Part shown: positions 9,599-21,881 of the stretch, piece after piece
Numbering within the stretch: the first letter of the stretch is position 1
Layout: the number at the start of each line of letters is the position of its first letter
Assembly: GCA_020310875.1 (NCBI GenBank)
Contig: CM035435.1
Coordinates: 73,262,992-73,326,991, forward strand
Source: Ceratopteris richardii
Lineage: Eukaryota; Streptophyta; Polypodiopsida; Polypodiales; Pteridaceae
Direction of reading: 5' to 3'
DNA length: 64,000 bases
Position numbers and translations under genes: made by a program
Notes under the pieces: generated by a model
What the model was told of the DNA's origin: nothing
Seen by the model: the letters and a program-made list of their open reading frames with translations, nothing else
Databases searched by the model: none

Positions 9599-12454
9599 TT
9601 GCCAACAAGGTCTTTTGAAAATCACGGGAAGACTAAGATTAGAGGAGGAGGTTCAAAGAAAAAACTTCAAATTTTCTTCAAAGATTGGTGGGCAGGGAAG
9701 GCCGACAAACCAACGAAAGAGATATGTAACATCCTCAAAAGGAAACAAGCTAGGGAATCCATCCCCCTATTGGTCGATAACAATGGAACTGAATGTTGCA
9801 CGGAGGTGGAGAATAGATCTATCATCGTCGAACACTTTACCAATCTTCTCGGGGTCTCGACCCCTCTTTCCCCCCACAGGTGCGACTCCATGGCAACCAT
9901 CTCAAGGGTTGCTCAAACCAGAATCCCACAGAACTTGATTGCTCTACTGGATGCTAACATCTCCGAGAATGAAATTATCGAGGTTATTGATGCCCTTCCC
10001 AATGGGAAAAGTCCGGGACCAAATGGCCTTACCAATGAGCTTTTCAAGTCCTTCAAACATCAGGTGGCCACCCCACTACGCCTCGTGTGGCAAGAGGCTC
10101 TCTCTTTCGGTGCCCTCCCTGAGTGCCTGAATAATGGCGTCATCAAGTTAATCCACAAACGGGGAGATAAGAACAAAATTGAAAACTCGCGTCCGATTAC
10201 CATGCTCCAAAGAGGATACAAGATAATTGCAAAAGTTATCGCCAACAGAATCTCTTGTCATTTAAAGTCATGGCTGTGCGAGGACCAGAAAGGTTTTATC
10301 AAAGGTAGATCTATACTTGAAGCAATTATCGATATTTGGGAAGGCCTTGCTTTTGTTGAGGAGTCTGCTCAAGATCTGGTATTCATTAAGATCCACTTCG
10401 ACAAAGCGTATGATAGATTGGAATGGGACTTTATTCTTCAATCATTGAAAGACCTTGGATGCAGCCAAAAGTTCACGAAGATGGTTTCCACTCTTCTTGG
10501 AAATGCTTCAACTAGAATAAACATCAACAGTAAGCTCTCTGAGCCCATTCGTTTAAAAAGATCAATTAGGCAAGGCTGCCCTCTAGCTCCATTACTATTC
10601 GCTATCGCCTCGAATGGACTCAGCTGCGTATTAAACCATCACATGGACGCTGGCAATCTCAAGGGTCTTTCCTTACCTCTAAACCACGGCCAAATGATTG
10701 TGAGACTTTTTGCTAATGACATGAATGCCTTTGTGCATAACGATATAAACAACATTGAGGTGTTTTGGTGGTGCCTCCACACCTTTTGTGTGGCATCAGG
10801 CTCAAAAATCAACCATGCTAAAACTGCTTTTAGAGCAATCAGCGGACATACTCCCCAATTGTTGGTGGATCAGGGGTGTCAAGTTATCCCTAGCGGTCAA
10901 GTCTTCCGTCTCCTTGGCATTCCGATGGGATTCGACATCTCAATGGACCAACGCTGGAACTGGGTGCTATCCAAGATGGATAGGAAGCTGAATCATTGGA
11001 AAGGTATGCAAGTCAACCTGGCAGGGCGTGCTATGGTTGTTAACACATTTATGCTGTCTACAATTATTTACTTTATCTCGTGTTAGAGACCTAAGGAGAA
11101 AGACTTGGCCATGGAAAGAATCTGCAGAAACTTCCTTTGGACTGGGGACCCCAATAGGAGGGGGATTCCCAAAATCAAATGGGAAACTTGCATTAGCCCT
11201 AAAGACTCAAGGGGCTTGGGAATTTTGGATATTGTTGGGTTGGCTGACAAGTTGGCGGCAAAGTGGCTTATCAAGGCTTGGAGCAATAGGGACTCCTCTT
11301 GGGCTAAATTGATCTTCAGAAACACGGAAGACCTTACCTTAGTTGGCCACCCTGGTTGGAAGGACATAGGAATTCTCACGCTTTTGTTCTCCCCCCACCC
11401 GGTCTTCCCAAAAGGCTCTAGCCTCGTGTGTTCCTTATGGAAGAATTGGAACAAGGCCGAACAGTTCATCAGAATCAGTGATGAGTGGAAGTGGGCGGCT
11501 GGCATAAGACAAAATGACTCTATTTGGTTCCCGATCAGTGGCATTCGGGGGGTGGAGTCTTGGAACCTCCAAACTGCAAGGCGGTTATGGAACAAGGGGT
11601 TCAAACAGTGGAAACAACTCTGGAAACAACTCTGGAAACAAGAGACCAGCCAGTGGATTAGGTTCGAAGAATTGGATCCGAGACTTAGAGTTACCTTTGA
11701 GGAATGGACTCTTCTTCAAAGCAGGTGTTTAGCATGGGACCGCTCAACTACCCGCCTTCTCTACGGTCAGGATCTTCCTTGCTTGGAGGGCCTCAAATGG
11801 AGCAATGGTAAGAAGCTATCCAGAATCCCCAGCTTCAAAGAGGATTTAGATGTTCACCACACCCTTAACAAGAGATGGTGCCTTTCTTGGACCAAACTTC
11901 GGTGGGAGCTAAAATTCATGTCTATTTGGCACCCCCTAATTGAGGTAAAAAAATCCGTTCTCATGTGGCAGATCTTGCATAAAGGTATCTGGACCAATGC
12001 AAGGGCTAACAAAATCTGTGGTGTGCCGCCATGGTGCAAGTGTTGCCATCGGTGCATCGAAGATTTCGCTCACCTATTCTTCGATTGCCCCAAGTCCCGT
12101 GTTATCTGGCATCACATGACCCAAGTATTGAGACTCACAAGTCAAATCAACTGGCAACAAGTGATGTTGGGTGAGGCGATCGGATGCCCATCGAGGCTGT
12201 GGAATGCCATCAGAGGTGAGGCTCTCTGGAAGATTTGGAGGGAGCGTTGTGCTGTCAATTTTGGCCAAACTCCTAAGGAATGGTCGATCGAGAAATCCTT
12301 GTTTCTCCTAGGTAAAAGAATCTCCCGAGTCAAGAGATCACCACCGTTTAGACATCACTGTATTTATCTCCTCGAAAACAACAAGTTGAAACCCAAATGG
12401 GTCCCACATGAGGGTGATGATAATTTTATCCGCCTCATTTGTAATGCCCTGTAG
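9599..12454 (+). pseudogene. LINE ORF2 reverse transcriptase and zinc-binding tail
   Basis: One frame runs from about 9599 to 12454 with a single TAG at 11084-11086. RT blocks include GKSPGPNGLTNELFK, EDQKGFIKGRSI, motif A (IHFDKAYDRLEWDF, residues 264-279 from 9599), RQGCPLAPLLF and motif C (FANDM, about residues 371-375). The motif A aspartate is replaced by His (codon 10394-10396) and the first aspartate of motif C by Asn (10715-10717), so the polymerase is expected to be catalytically dead. The C-terminal half has WQILHKGIWTNARA and CxxC...H...C (HLFFDCPKSRVIWHH), the plant RT zinc-binding domain. Confidence 0.92.
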
Positions 12455-12598
12455 CTTGCCATACTCCTCCCCTGCATTGTGGGATTTGGGGGGTCCCATG
12501 GGCACTAGTCCCATTCACTTGTAACTTTTTCTCTTTATTATAATTAAAGTCCGGGAGATTAGGCTAAGGCCGAACTTCCTTTATTAAAAAAAAAAAAA
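12455..12598 (+). other. LINE 3' UTR and poly(A)
   Basis: After the ORF2 stop the sequence matches, in reverse, bases about 909-1040 of the other LINE copy, and it ends in about 13-14 adenines at 12585-12598. Confidence 0.85.
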
Positions 12599-12787
12599 GG
12601 GTGTGCAGCACTTTCGGGCTAGTCGTTCCGTCAAATAGTTGAACTGGTCTAAAGCCGTTGCAACAGGTGATTTGCGGTGCCAAAAGTGGTACAAAATATC
12701 ACGCTCGCCAACATGTGTATGTGTATGAGAGAGAGAGAGAGAAGAGAGCATGTTTTCACGCAACTCTTCTCTGTAAAGGGCTCGATA

Positions 12788-13041
12788 TGTTTGCAATTGA
12801 AATTATAATTGTGCAAATGAAGTCCATAGTAGCAATGGAATGCCCCATCCACAAAGCAAGAAAATAACATCTAGCAGACTACCCCGAGGGGCAAATGAAA
12901 CTATAATTTTGCAAATTTTAATTATAAAGGGTCTACATCTCGGAGTGTTTGCACTTGAAATTATAATTGTGCAAATGAAGTCCATAGTAGTAATGGAATC
13001 CCCTATCCACAAAGCAAGAAAATAACATCCAGCAGACTACC
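12788..13041 (+). repeat. Two-copy 96-bp direct repeat
   Basis: Bases 12788-12883 and 12946-13041 are near-identical (starting TGTTTGCA, ending GCAGACTACC), with a 62-bp spacer that itself contains a diverged echo of the unit. A short GA tract lies at 12728-12742. No gene is visible between 12599 and 13130. Confidence 0.85.
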
Positions 13042-13130
13042 TGAGGTTTCCTACAAGGCTTAAAAGTACAAGGCTTACTGCAAAGGAAATAGGATCTTAT
13101 GGCTTTGAAAGTACCAACCTTATCAGATTT

Positions 13131-13222
13131 CTTTTCAATGTAATAAAGCCATACTTTTCAATGTAATAAAGCCATGCTTTTCAATGTAATAAAGCCATGC
13201 TTTTCAATGTAATAAAGCCATA
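13131..13222 (+). repeat. 23-bp tandem repeat, four units
   Basis: Four adjacent 23-bp units, each CTTTTCAATGTAATAAAGCC plus AT and A or G, start at 13131, 13154, 13177 and 13200. Every unit contains AATAAA-like sequence, but no gene ends here. Confidence 0.95.
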
Positions 13223-14334
13223 CTTGTATTGACTGATAATATTTTCATTTCACAAAGTATATAATCCTTGGGAGTGGCAGCTCCTTAATTGGATATCACA
13301 CATCTCTATGAGTCAAATAAAGAACATTTGGAGTTATATGGTTCCTCCTCTTCAATTACTTCATAGTTAACTTTCCTAATTGAAAAGTGTCACACATTTC
13401 GTGAAACACGTGAGGATGTCCTATAAAATCTATATTTTGGATCTTTTTGTGACCACATGTAAATTTAATTACTTGTTTTTTGCTACTATCTTTTAGTAAT
13501 GATGTCTTTAAACATTGCATATTAGTGATGCACGGAACATTGAAGCAAATAAAAGGACAAGAAAAGCCGCATTGTATAGTGAATATGGAGCTTCAAGGTC
13601 GATTTAATATTCTCAAAAAAATGAATATTAGTCATTAATAAAGTCCATTTTGTATAATATGCCAGCTTCATGACATTAGAGCTTTATGTACTTCATGAGA
13701 TTAGAGTTTATTTAAACAGTGTAGTTCTCCAACCTTCTTTCTTGCTCCATTCTTTTCTTAATTAGTGATTTTTTTGTGCAAGCATATAGGTGCATACAAT
13801 GTTAAGAATATTTGGCTACTCCTTTCCCCTTATTTTCAAAGGGCGAGCTTAGATAACTCATTGATCATTTTATTATTACGTAAATTTATTCAAGACACCA
13901 CTTGATCGCATCCTTTTGCATGTCATTACTAGCTAGGATCATTTTAACTAGCTAGGATCATTTTCTTGAGAAGCTACATATATCTATGTGTGGGTGCCTA
14001 TGTGACTATTATAGCTCTAACGTGCAGAAAAAAAATCCTCATAGGTATGTGAGTATGCATATGAAAAATCTATGCACTTGTAATGCACTTATATCTAGAG
14101 TTAAGTGTATTGGAATTTATGAGGTTAGTTTAAGGTATTTTTAAAGCTTTAATAGAAAAATGGGGGAAGTAGAAGCATATTTTTGAAGTGATGGAAACCG
14201 ATATTGCCTTTTCTTAACATGTACTCCCATTGGTTGGCACGCTAGCTTGTTTATGGAATGCTATATTTGAGGGAAATATACTGAGTTTGTGGAGATCTTT
14301 TTAAAATAGCAAGTTCATTTCCACAGATTTTTGG
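13223..14334. other. Non-coding interval
   Basis: AT-rich sequence without a supported gene. One small direct doublet of ACTAGCTAGGATCATTTT sits at 13928-13945 and 13947-13964. Confidence 0.5.
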
Positions 14335-14463
14335 AAGTCTTTTCAATGTATAAACACATTAAGTGTCGGTAACGTTTTGATCTAGAACATAAGGACATAA
14401 GTCTTTTCAATGTATAAACACATTAAGTGTCGGTAACTTTTTGATCTAGAACATAAGGACATC
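14335..14463 (+). repeat. 64-bp tandem duplication
   Basis: Two adjacent 64-bp units (starting AAGTCTTTTCAATGTATAAA) differ at about one or two positions. The first 12 bases echo the 23-bp tandem unit at 13131. Confidence 0.9.
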
Positions 14464-15007
14464 TTGATCAATAGTCTTTGTTGATATCCCTTTGCATTGA
14501 TACCATGAAGCTTTCATTGTTGAGCATCAGGATATACTCTTTTGCAGCATGATATCACCATTGCTAACTACTAAATTATGTTAAGGTGAGAGCCTTACAA
14601 CATTGATGCGAGGCTTGAGGAGTCTAGCATCATTTCTCACACTTTTAAGTAGGAAAGATGAGTGAGGAAAGGATGGTAGAGAGAGTATTAAGGTAAGAGA
14701 TTGTGTACTATAAGATGGGATACATGGTGGGAGTTGGGGATCATTATCATCAAGCATGTGCCTTCTTTGGATGAAGAAGAACACAAACAAATGCACCGTA
14801 CATGTTCTTCTTCATCATCATGCAAAAATTGGTCTCAGAGTAGTTAACAGAAGCTTAGGAACAACTTTGCAACAAGGCAACAAAACCAGTTATGGAGTAT
14901 CAAAGTGGAGAGAGATAATGTTTGTTCCCTATCTCTCCTCTCCCACAACTTACCCGTTAGGTTTTGGTAAACGCTTAAGCATTCCCTAGATGGTCTTCCC
15001 TCCGGGA

Positions 15008-15141
15008 CCATGTTGGTGTAGCTTAAGCCCTACATGGTCTCTTTAGCACCTTTAAGGTGTAGCTAATACCTATACCGTAACGGTAAATGCTACACCTTAA
15101 AGGCTAAAGCTTGACCATGTTGGTCTTGCTTAAGCTACACC
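15008..15141. repeat. Nested inverted repeat (foldback)
   Basis: Three nested perfect or near-perfect pairs share one centre near 15078. GGTGTAGCTTAAGC (15015-15028) pairs with 15128-15141. CCTTTAAGGTGTAGC (15049-15063) pairs with 15089-15103. TACCGT (15073-15078) pairs with ACGGTA (15080-15085). ACATGGT...TTTAGC between them also pairs. An imperfect direct repeat (TTAGGTTTTGGTAAACGCTTAAGC at 14957 and a relative at 15170-15192) flanks it. This may be a MITE-like foldback or a hairpin RNA source. Confidence 0.7.
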
Positions 15142-15192
15142 ATTACTTACGCGAAAATTTTCTTTAGCGTTTAGGTTTGGTATTAGATTAAG

Positions 15193-16129
15193 CCTTAAGG
15201 CTATGTGCAAGAGAGAAAGAGAGCCTGTAATTTCCTTCCTCTTGAGTTCTTTGTGTGAACAACATTCCCATCCATGGCTTTTATAGAACTCTTTGTTGCA
15301 CAACATAGACTATGGAATTTTTCCAGAGGTGCACTCTCTTCTCTCATGGTCATACAAGGTTGAAGTTATGAGCATATTTGTTTCCATGTGTTCATGTTGT
15401 AGTAACCATACATGGAGTAATTTTGCTAGTGATTTGGACTATAATAAAGGAGGAGAAGCATGTACGAGGAATTCTAGAGAAAGGTGCATGTATGAAGGAA
15501 AATGAGAGTGTTTTTCATCTCTTTATTTTTTTTCATGCTTCTTTCCTTTCATGGATGCTCTCTATGATTAAATTTTTTAATTCATGCATATCCATAAGTC
15601 CACATAATTTGGACACGCATCTCTTTACTTGAGTGTCCGTTCTTATGTTTTTATCTTGATGGAAGTTTCTTTTACAAGCTTTCCTATGAGATAAGAATCG
15701 CTAGAACTGGATACTATTTAGGAGGTTTGTGTAGAGAGTTTGATCTAAGTAGTTGCCTCTTGAAGAAACAACAAGGAGTATGATGGCTCTTCTCAAGGAA
15801 AGAGATGGATGAAGCTTTTCTTGGAGCTAAGTATTGTCCAAGTTCATGCTTGACTTCAAAATTTGTTTACTTTTTCCTCTCATATAATTTGCATAGAATC
15901 ATCATTGAACCATTAAATAAGACTTGAATTTGGATAATGATTAGACAAACTTCAAGAAGTTAATGAAATCCAAAACAAAAAAAGATGAATGTAATGGAAG
16001 AAAATCAAATACCATCTATGTTCCACTTCATGCATGAAAAAGAATGATTGTTCGTGCATTCCTCTTTCCAAAGTATGTTCAAACGCACAACTTAAGATTA
16101 AAGGATATATTTTTTCACATTACCAGCTT
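15193..16129. other. Non-coding interval
   Basis: No supported gene. Open frames under 90 codons show no recognisable domain. Confidence 0.5.
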
Positions 16130-18050
16130 CCTTATTTATGTCCATTCCAAGATTCATAAGAAGTGATGAATCTCAATGCTTCTTTAGGGCAGTGATTCAA
16201 CACATAGTTTGCACACATGACCACTTCCATCCAAAACTTGTGAGGAAGGTGTTTTCCTTTAACCATACATCATGCTATTTCAAGGGGTGTTCTATTTTTA
16301 CACTAGGCAACACCATTTTGCTGAGGTGTATATGGAACCATACATTAGTGTGAAATTCCTCTTTCACGAAGAAAATCATTAAACTCATATGACATGTATT
16401 CACCACCATGATCTGTGCCTAAAGTGAAAGGCTTGTTTGAAAATTTTTAGCCATAGCTAAAAATGCTTTGAAGCAAGAAAATATCTCATTATTTGCTTTC
16501 ATAGGATACACCCATGTATGGAAATAAGCATCGTCAATGAAGGTAACAAAATATACATGCTTCCCAAAAGATGGAATCTTGATAGGACCACATAAACCAC
16601 TATGAACAAGCTCTAATTTTCTTGTAGTGTGTGTATGACTATATTTTGGAAAAGAAGCACGATGCATTTTTCCAAGAATGCAATCTTCACATGGATGTTT
16701 TTCAATGGAGGCAAGTGTTGGCAAACCAATAACAATGTCCTTCTTTTGCAAGTAAAGCAAACTATTGAAGTTCAAATGGAGAAAACGAGCATGCCAAAGC
16801 TCCATTTTTCCATGAATGTCATATGAGAAACCAAGACATTTGAGGCAGCCCTCTTGTATGTATCCAAGCGATACAAACCATTACATAATTTACCAGACAT
16901 CACAGTAATATCACCATTATTGAAATCATGAACCATACACTTAGCATCAACAAAGTGTACATGAAGTCCAACTTTGGCAATCAACGGAAGCGAGATTAAA
17001 TTCTTCTTGATACCGATTACATACAATGCATTTTTCAAGAGGTTCACACCTCCATTTGTGGTCATAATCTCAATTTCTCCTACTACAATGATAGGATAAG
17101 AGGCATTATTTGCACACATCACATGTCCTACTTTGGGTGCATCTTTCAAAGATGCAAAATATTTTTTGCATGAAGTTATGTGCTTTGAAGCACCACTGTC
17201 AAAGAACCAATCCGAATGAGCCTCATCTCTTCTTCTTTTGAAAATTATAATCATTTGAGTAATGAGTAGAAGATGAAGGTTGAGGCATTAGTTTTGACAA
17301 ACCCAAAGCTGAATCATACTTGCGTTTCCCTTTTGGTGAGATAGCAAGTTCCTACATTCCCTCAATCAAACCACTCCTATTCACTCTAGATTGCTCTTCA
17401 TGAAAAACAAGATAAAAAACCTCATCAAACCCATATATTCTATGATTCGCTTTTGCATCTAAACGGAGTGTAGTGGAAAATCTTTGAAAATATTTTGGCA
17501 ATCCTTTGAATAATGTTGAGATGAGTGATGCATCCAGAATAATCTCATCTATGTTTGTCAATCACTCTTTCAAGTCCTTGATGCCTTTCACATACATATC
17601 CATAGGCTCATTTTCAACCATACACACATCCTCAAGTTTCTTCCTCAATTTCACAACATATGCTTCATTATGCAAGGCATACAAAGAAGCAAGAGTGGCC
17701 CATACCTATCTTCATGTAGAACATGACCGAATGTGTGGAACTATATGACACTTCATAGAAAGGGCAATCAATGCATGAGCTTGATCATCTTTTCCACCCC
17801 ATCTAAGTTTCTCTGGTGTAGGTTGAGAAGGAGTAACCACTATACTTGAAGAAGAAGCTCCATCTGTGATAGTAGACTCTGATGTAGAAGAACTTGCCAA
17901 TCTCTGATCTACATCTGCCACTATGTTACATAGTTGTTTCACAACAAGAACATGTTTCATCATGTAAGATTATATTGAAGTGTTCGTCTCGTCAATTTTA
18001 TCTTGAGCTTGAAGCATGTCAAACAAGTCATTGCTACTGCCATTTCATCC
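16130..18050 (-). mobile_element. Decayed family A copia element, copy 1
   Basis: Read in reverse, the order is gag (about 18045-17350), protease (about 17225-17050), GAG-pre-integrase and integrase (16860-16130). Gag shows SYMMKHVLVVKQLCNIV and WGGKDDQAHALIALSMK, which match the intact copy at 60-64 kb. The protease has WFFDSGASKHIT, with the DSG active site intact. Integrase has LWHARFLHLNFNSLLYLQ, an HPCEDCILGKMH zinc-binding pair, YFVTFIDD, and VPYTPQQNGVA at 16306-16339. Stops and frameshifts are spread throughout. RT, RNase H and LTRs are not visible, so the copy is truncated at both ends. Confidence 0.88.
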
Positions 18051-21000
18051 AAGAACAAGAATGTGACAAGATCTTTACTTCAATGAAAGTTAAAATGAAT
18101 GTTGAAATTTTGCTCACAATCCATCATGCTGATGGCAGTTTTGATTGAATGAATGGATTCAAAATCAATTAAGATTTTGAAACTTAAGATTTACAAGTGG
18201 AATAGTCTAGAGTAGGTAAACTGTAGTATATGTATTAAGGTAAATCCAAGGGGAATTATAACTCAAGAGTTGAAAGACTTAAAGGAGAAGGTAATAAAAC
18301 TTTATAAAACTAATATTAGAAAATTACAACTTTAACACTAATGTTGTACTTAGACACTTTAGTGTCTTGAAAAAGAGACATTATTTGATGAATTTTTAGA
18401 TTACTAGAAGGAACCATCTATAAATGTAACTATGCAACATGTTAGCACAAGGGTTGAATTTTTTTAGAAAAATATAGTTTTAATTAAAGGATATAAAAAT
18501 TCATATTTATTCACTAATTTCATGATGCTAATTTCAGTATTGGCACATAAATTATGGTGATGTAAGTTAAATTTTATTTTTTATTAAAATCATGATCTCA
18601 CAATTTTCATTGGTGTAAATGCAATAAAATCTCTTATTTTATATACATCAACATGTTTCTATCCATAATTAAATATTTGCATTGATTTTTACCAGCCTTA
18701 TGGCATAAAATTAATCTCATAAGTGATATGCGAGTGTTATCATCTATTAATTATTTTGCAAAGTGATGGTATGAATATGCATCATTTTTTATCATCAAAA
18801 TACTATTTGATATTATTATAGCTAGAAATGTTTTTTTGACAACCTTAGGAGTCAAATTTCTATGTTGTTTCTTCAAGTTAAACAATATCACTATTTTTCT
18901 ACATTAAGAAAAGCTCATTTTATGAGGAAGTATTGCATATGATACATTATTAAAGTTAATATGCTAGTTTTTTGTATATAGATTAGTTTATAATGTTTAT
19001 AGAATTATTTTGATTTATATTATATACCTTATATCATTGAGGAAACCTAAGTTTTGAGGATGAAGTTTTATTCTCAGTAGAGCACAATATGGCTATTCAA
19101 TGAAATATTGAGATTTTTACTGGTATGTGAGATACATACAAAAACTGTTGGTTGAAAGACATGTAACATATCATTATGATAATATATGATGTTTTCTTTC
19201 TTCTCATATATTTTAGGGAGATATTTCTTTCTTCTCATATGAAAGTCTACAAAAAAATAGTTATTTTGAACCATATTCAATGATTTCTATATTTTGAGTT
19301 ATCAAAAAAGGTTTTTTTTTTTAAATATATATTTTCTATAGAACATCTAGGTAAACGTCTTTATGGTGATTTAAGATTTTTTTCAAAATTTTATTTAATT
19401 GGTATGTGTGATTTTTTTATTTGTTAACAAAAAGGACACTAAAGTGTGCTTTTTTGGTACAACACTAGTGTTAACAAAATTCTAAGAAGAGACCATGCTA
19501 GTAAAAGATAGTAGCCTTCACAAGAGTCTCATTGAACTATACATATGAGACTATGGGATGTTGTGAGGATAATAAAATTTTAGTCCAAATTCATCACTAG
19601 ACGTGTGAAGTATATATTGTTTAGTCATTTAGGAAATGACCTAAAGAGGATCCATGAGATGGGTTACATGAGGGAGCATCAATGGGTGCATAATTTTCAA
19701 GTGATTATTTAGGGATGGGCACTTCCTCTATGAAAGTATAGAAAAGGTCCCATGTGAAAGAATTAAGACTTCTCAAAGACAAATAGGATCAAGATATAGT
19801 CAATTCAAGGATACAGAGTTGATCTATGGAAGTATGGCAATCGAGATACGTGCCTGGAATTTATCTTAGTATTGAAGACTAATTAGTTTAAGTTTATAAT
19901 CATACCCAATGATTAAATGATTGTTTGAACCAAGTTTCATTGGTTTTGAGAACATGGTATTCACAATAGTCCATCGAGGTTTTTGGATTTGGAAAAATAT
20001 GGAATCGGTATTCTACATGGATTGGACAAAGGATCCAATGATATGGGACATTGGATACTTTGAGTACTCTCCTTCTATGGCTAGGAAGTAAAGGAATCAT
20101 CATCGATGGAAAACATTTTTCACTGAACTAAAAAAAAGAATGTATCCTTAGGAAATTATTTTTTCATAGGGAAGATTGGTTCTTTGAAGAGAAAACAAAT
20201 TGTCACAACAAAGATATGTTCTTCTAAGAGAGTATAGTTTATCCCTATTAATTCCATCACTTCATGATAGATGATTCTATTAGAGTGTATGTATAATAAG
20301 GGACATACATAAAATATTAATAAAGTATTATTTATCCATAGTATCTCTCAAGGGGAAGGGAAAAATATCAAAGGTTAAAATTAGGTTTTATTTTTAGTGG
20401 AAGTAAGTCCAATTTACTCACATAGATAATTTTAAGAAGGGTTTTGTCTCTAGAGGAATCAACTCTAGCTTTCTCATAGAGAAATATTCTAGATTTTATT
20501 TATAATTTAGATTGCCTCAATAGGAGTGGCACTATTCTATCCAAGGCTATAAGGAGTTTAGTTAATCATTGTGGTTAGCTTAATTCTCATTTAAAAACTC
20601 TGAGATGAGATGTTATTATGTCTATTTCTAGTGATGGTCTTCACCTAGATGAGGAAAATCTAGTTATTGGCACTAGAGAGACTCAAAATTTTATTGGAGA
20701 ATTTTAATTGTTCAATTAGAAGAGACAAGGATAAATCTAACCCATATAATTTTTAACCTCTTATTTGGTGTTTAGTCCTTAGGAGGATGACCTAGCCTCA
20801 TTTAAAAGTATTACTGATGGATCACTTGAATCTCAAAGAGGAGTGTTTTACATTCATATGCAAAGTAAGAAGAGAAAGACTACTGTTTATATTATAGTTG
20901 TAACAAAGACTCTTCCAATAGAAATTATTCCAAATATTGTGGATGAAGAAATAAGGATTTCTTGGAATAGTGGCATGTAGAGATGTCATTCTACTTTCAT

Positions 21001-21146
21001 GAATTTATTTTTTATGATCTAGTATGATGTCATTTTATTGAATCTGAGAATAGTTTAAACTTGTGAGTACACCCAAGATTAGGAACACGTAGAGTGATAT
21101 GAAGGCAAATCTATTATATTCTTTCAAAAACCAAATATTACTAGAA
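18051..21146. other. AT-rich interval without supported genes
   Basis: About 3.1 kb of very AT-rich sequence. I could not recognise a gene, LTR or structured repeat on either strand. It may be old retroelement DNA decayed beyond recognition. Confidence 0.5.
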
Positions 21147-21881
21147 ATTATTGGAGGAGATGGTCGAGACCTTCTAGAGATGAGATGGTGTTGCAAATTC
21201 CTACTTCATACCAGCCAAAAACTGAGTTGAGGAGTGCAAAGTAGACCTCTTGAGCTTTCCAAGAATCACAAATAATCACCCAAGGACTTTGTAAGATGAT
21301 CATAAAATCATTAGATCAAAACAAATGCCTTCCTTACTTTACATGGTATTTTCTGACAAAATCGCGATTGTCTCGTCTGTGTGATATAGGTAGTGTTTTT
21401 GAAATTTGACTTCATATTTGTATTCGACAGGGAAAATGGTAGAGTTTAGGCATAGGAATCATTGAAAATGCTATTATAGAACTCTAGATAATCAAAACCC
21501 TAGTTATTACCTTCCTTTTCCATGAATCTCTCAGAAAATCAGTCATTCTAACCCTTATTCTTGGATTCCATTAACTAGAAGGGGCTGTGGTCTTTGCATA
21601 CTTGCCGGATTGACAATTTAAAGATGTGTACTTGATCTTTTGTGCTATAATGATTGGAGAGGATAACTCCAAAGGTTAACAACAAACAATGTTGCTCTGA
21701 TACCACTATTGGAGGAGATGGTGGACACCTTCTATAGATGAGATGGTGCTGCAAATCCCTGCTTTATACTAGCCAAAAACTAAGTTAAGGATTGCAAAGT
21801 AGACCTCTTGAGATTTGTGGGAAGCATAAATAATCATCCAAGTAATTTGGAAGATGATCCTCAAATCACTGGATCAAAATA
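21147..21881 (-). repeat. LTR-like direct repeats with reversed primer-binding site
   Basis: Bases 21147-21322 and 21706-21881 share an approximately 175-bp sequence (starting ATTGGAGGAGATGGT). Just left of the second copy, 21693-21706 reads GCTCTGATACCACT, the complement of the Met-tRNA-type primer site TGGTATCAGAGC. This fits the inner end of a 5' LTR read in reverse. The segment between the repeats, 21400-21690, has a diverged relative in the opposite part of the window (41301-41570). No coding domain lies between the repeats, so this is a deleted element or partial LTR pair. Confidence 0.55.

Larger units (their letters stand above)
8290..12598 (+). mobile_element. L1-type LINE, forward copy
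   Basis: This non-LTR retrotransposon carries, in order, the tail of ORF1 (to 8625), an AP-endonuclease domain (8625-9495), reverse transcriptase (9599-11086) and a C-terminal zinc-binding region (11105-12454), then a 3' UTR and a poly(A) run at about 12585-12598. The left limit is uncertain: coding sequence appears directly after the TA microsatellite, and most of ORF1 is absent, so the copy is 5'-truncated. Several breaks make it inactive. I could not find a matching target-site duplication. Confidence 0.9.
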
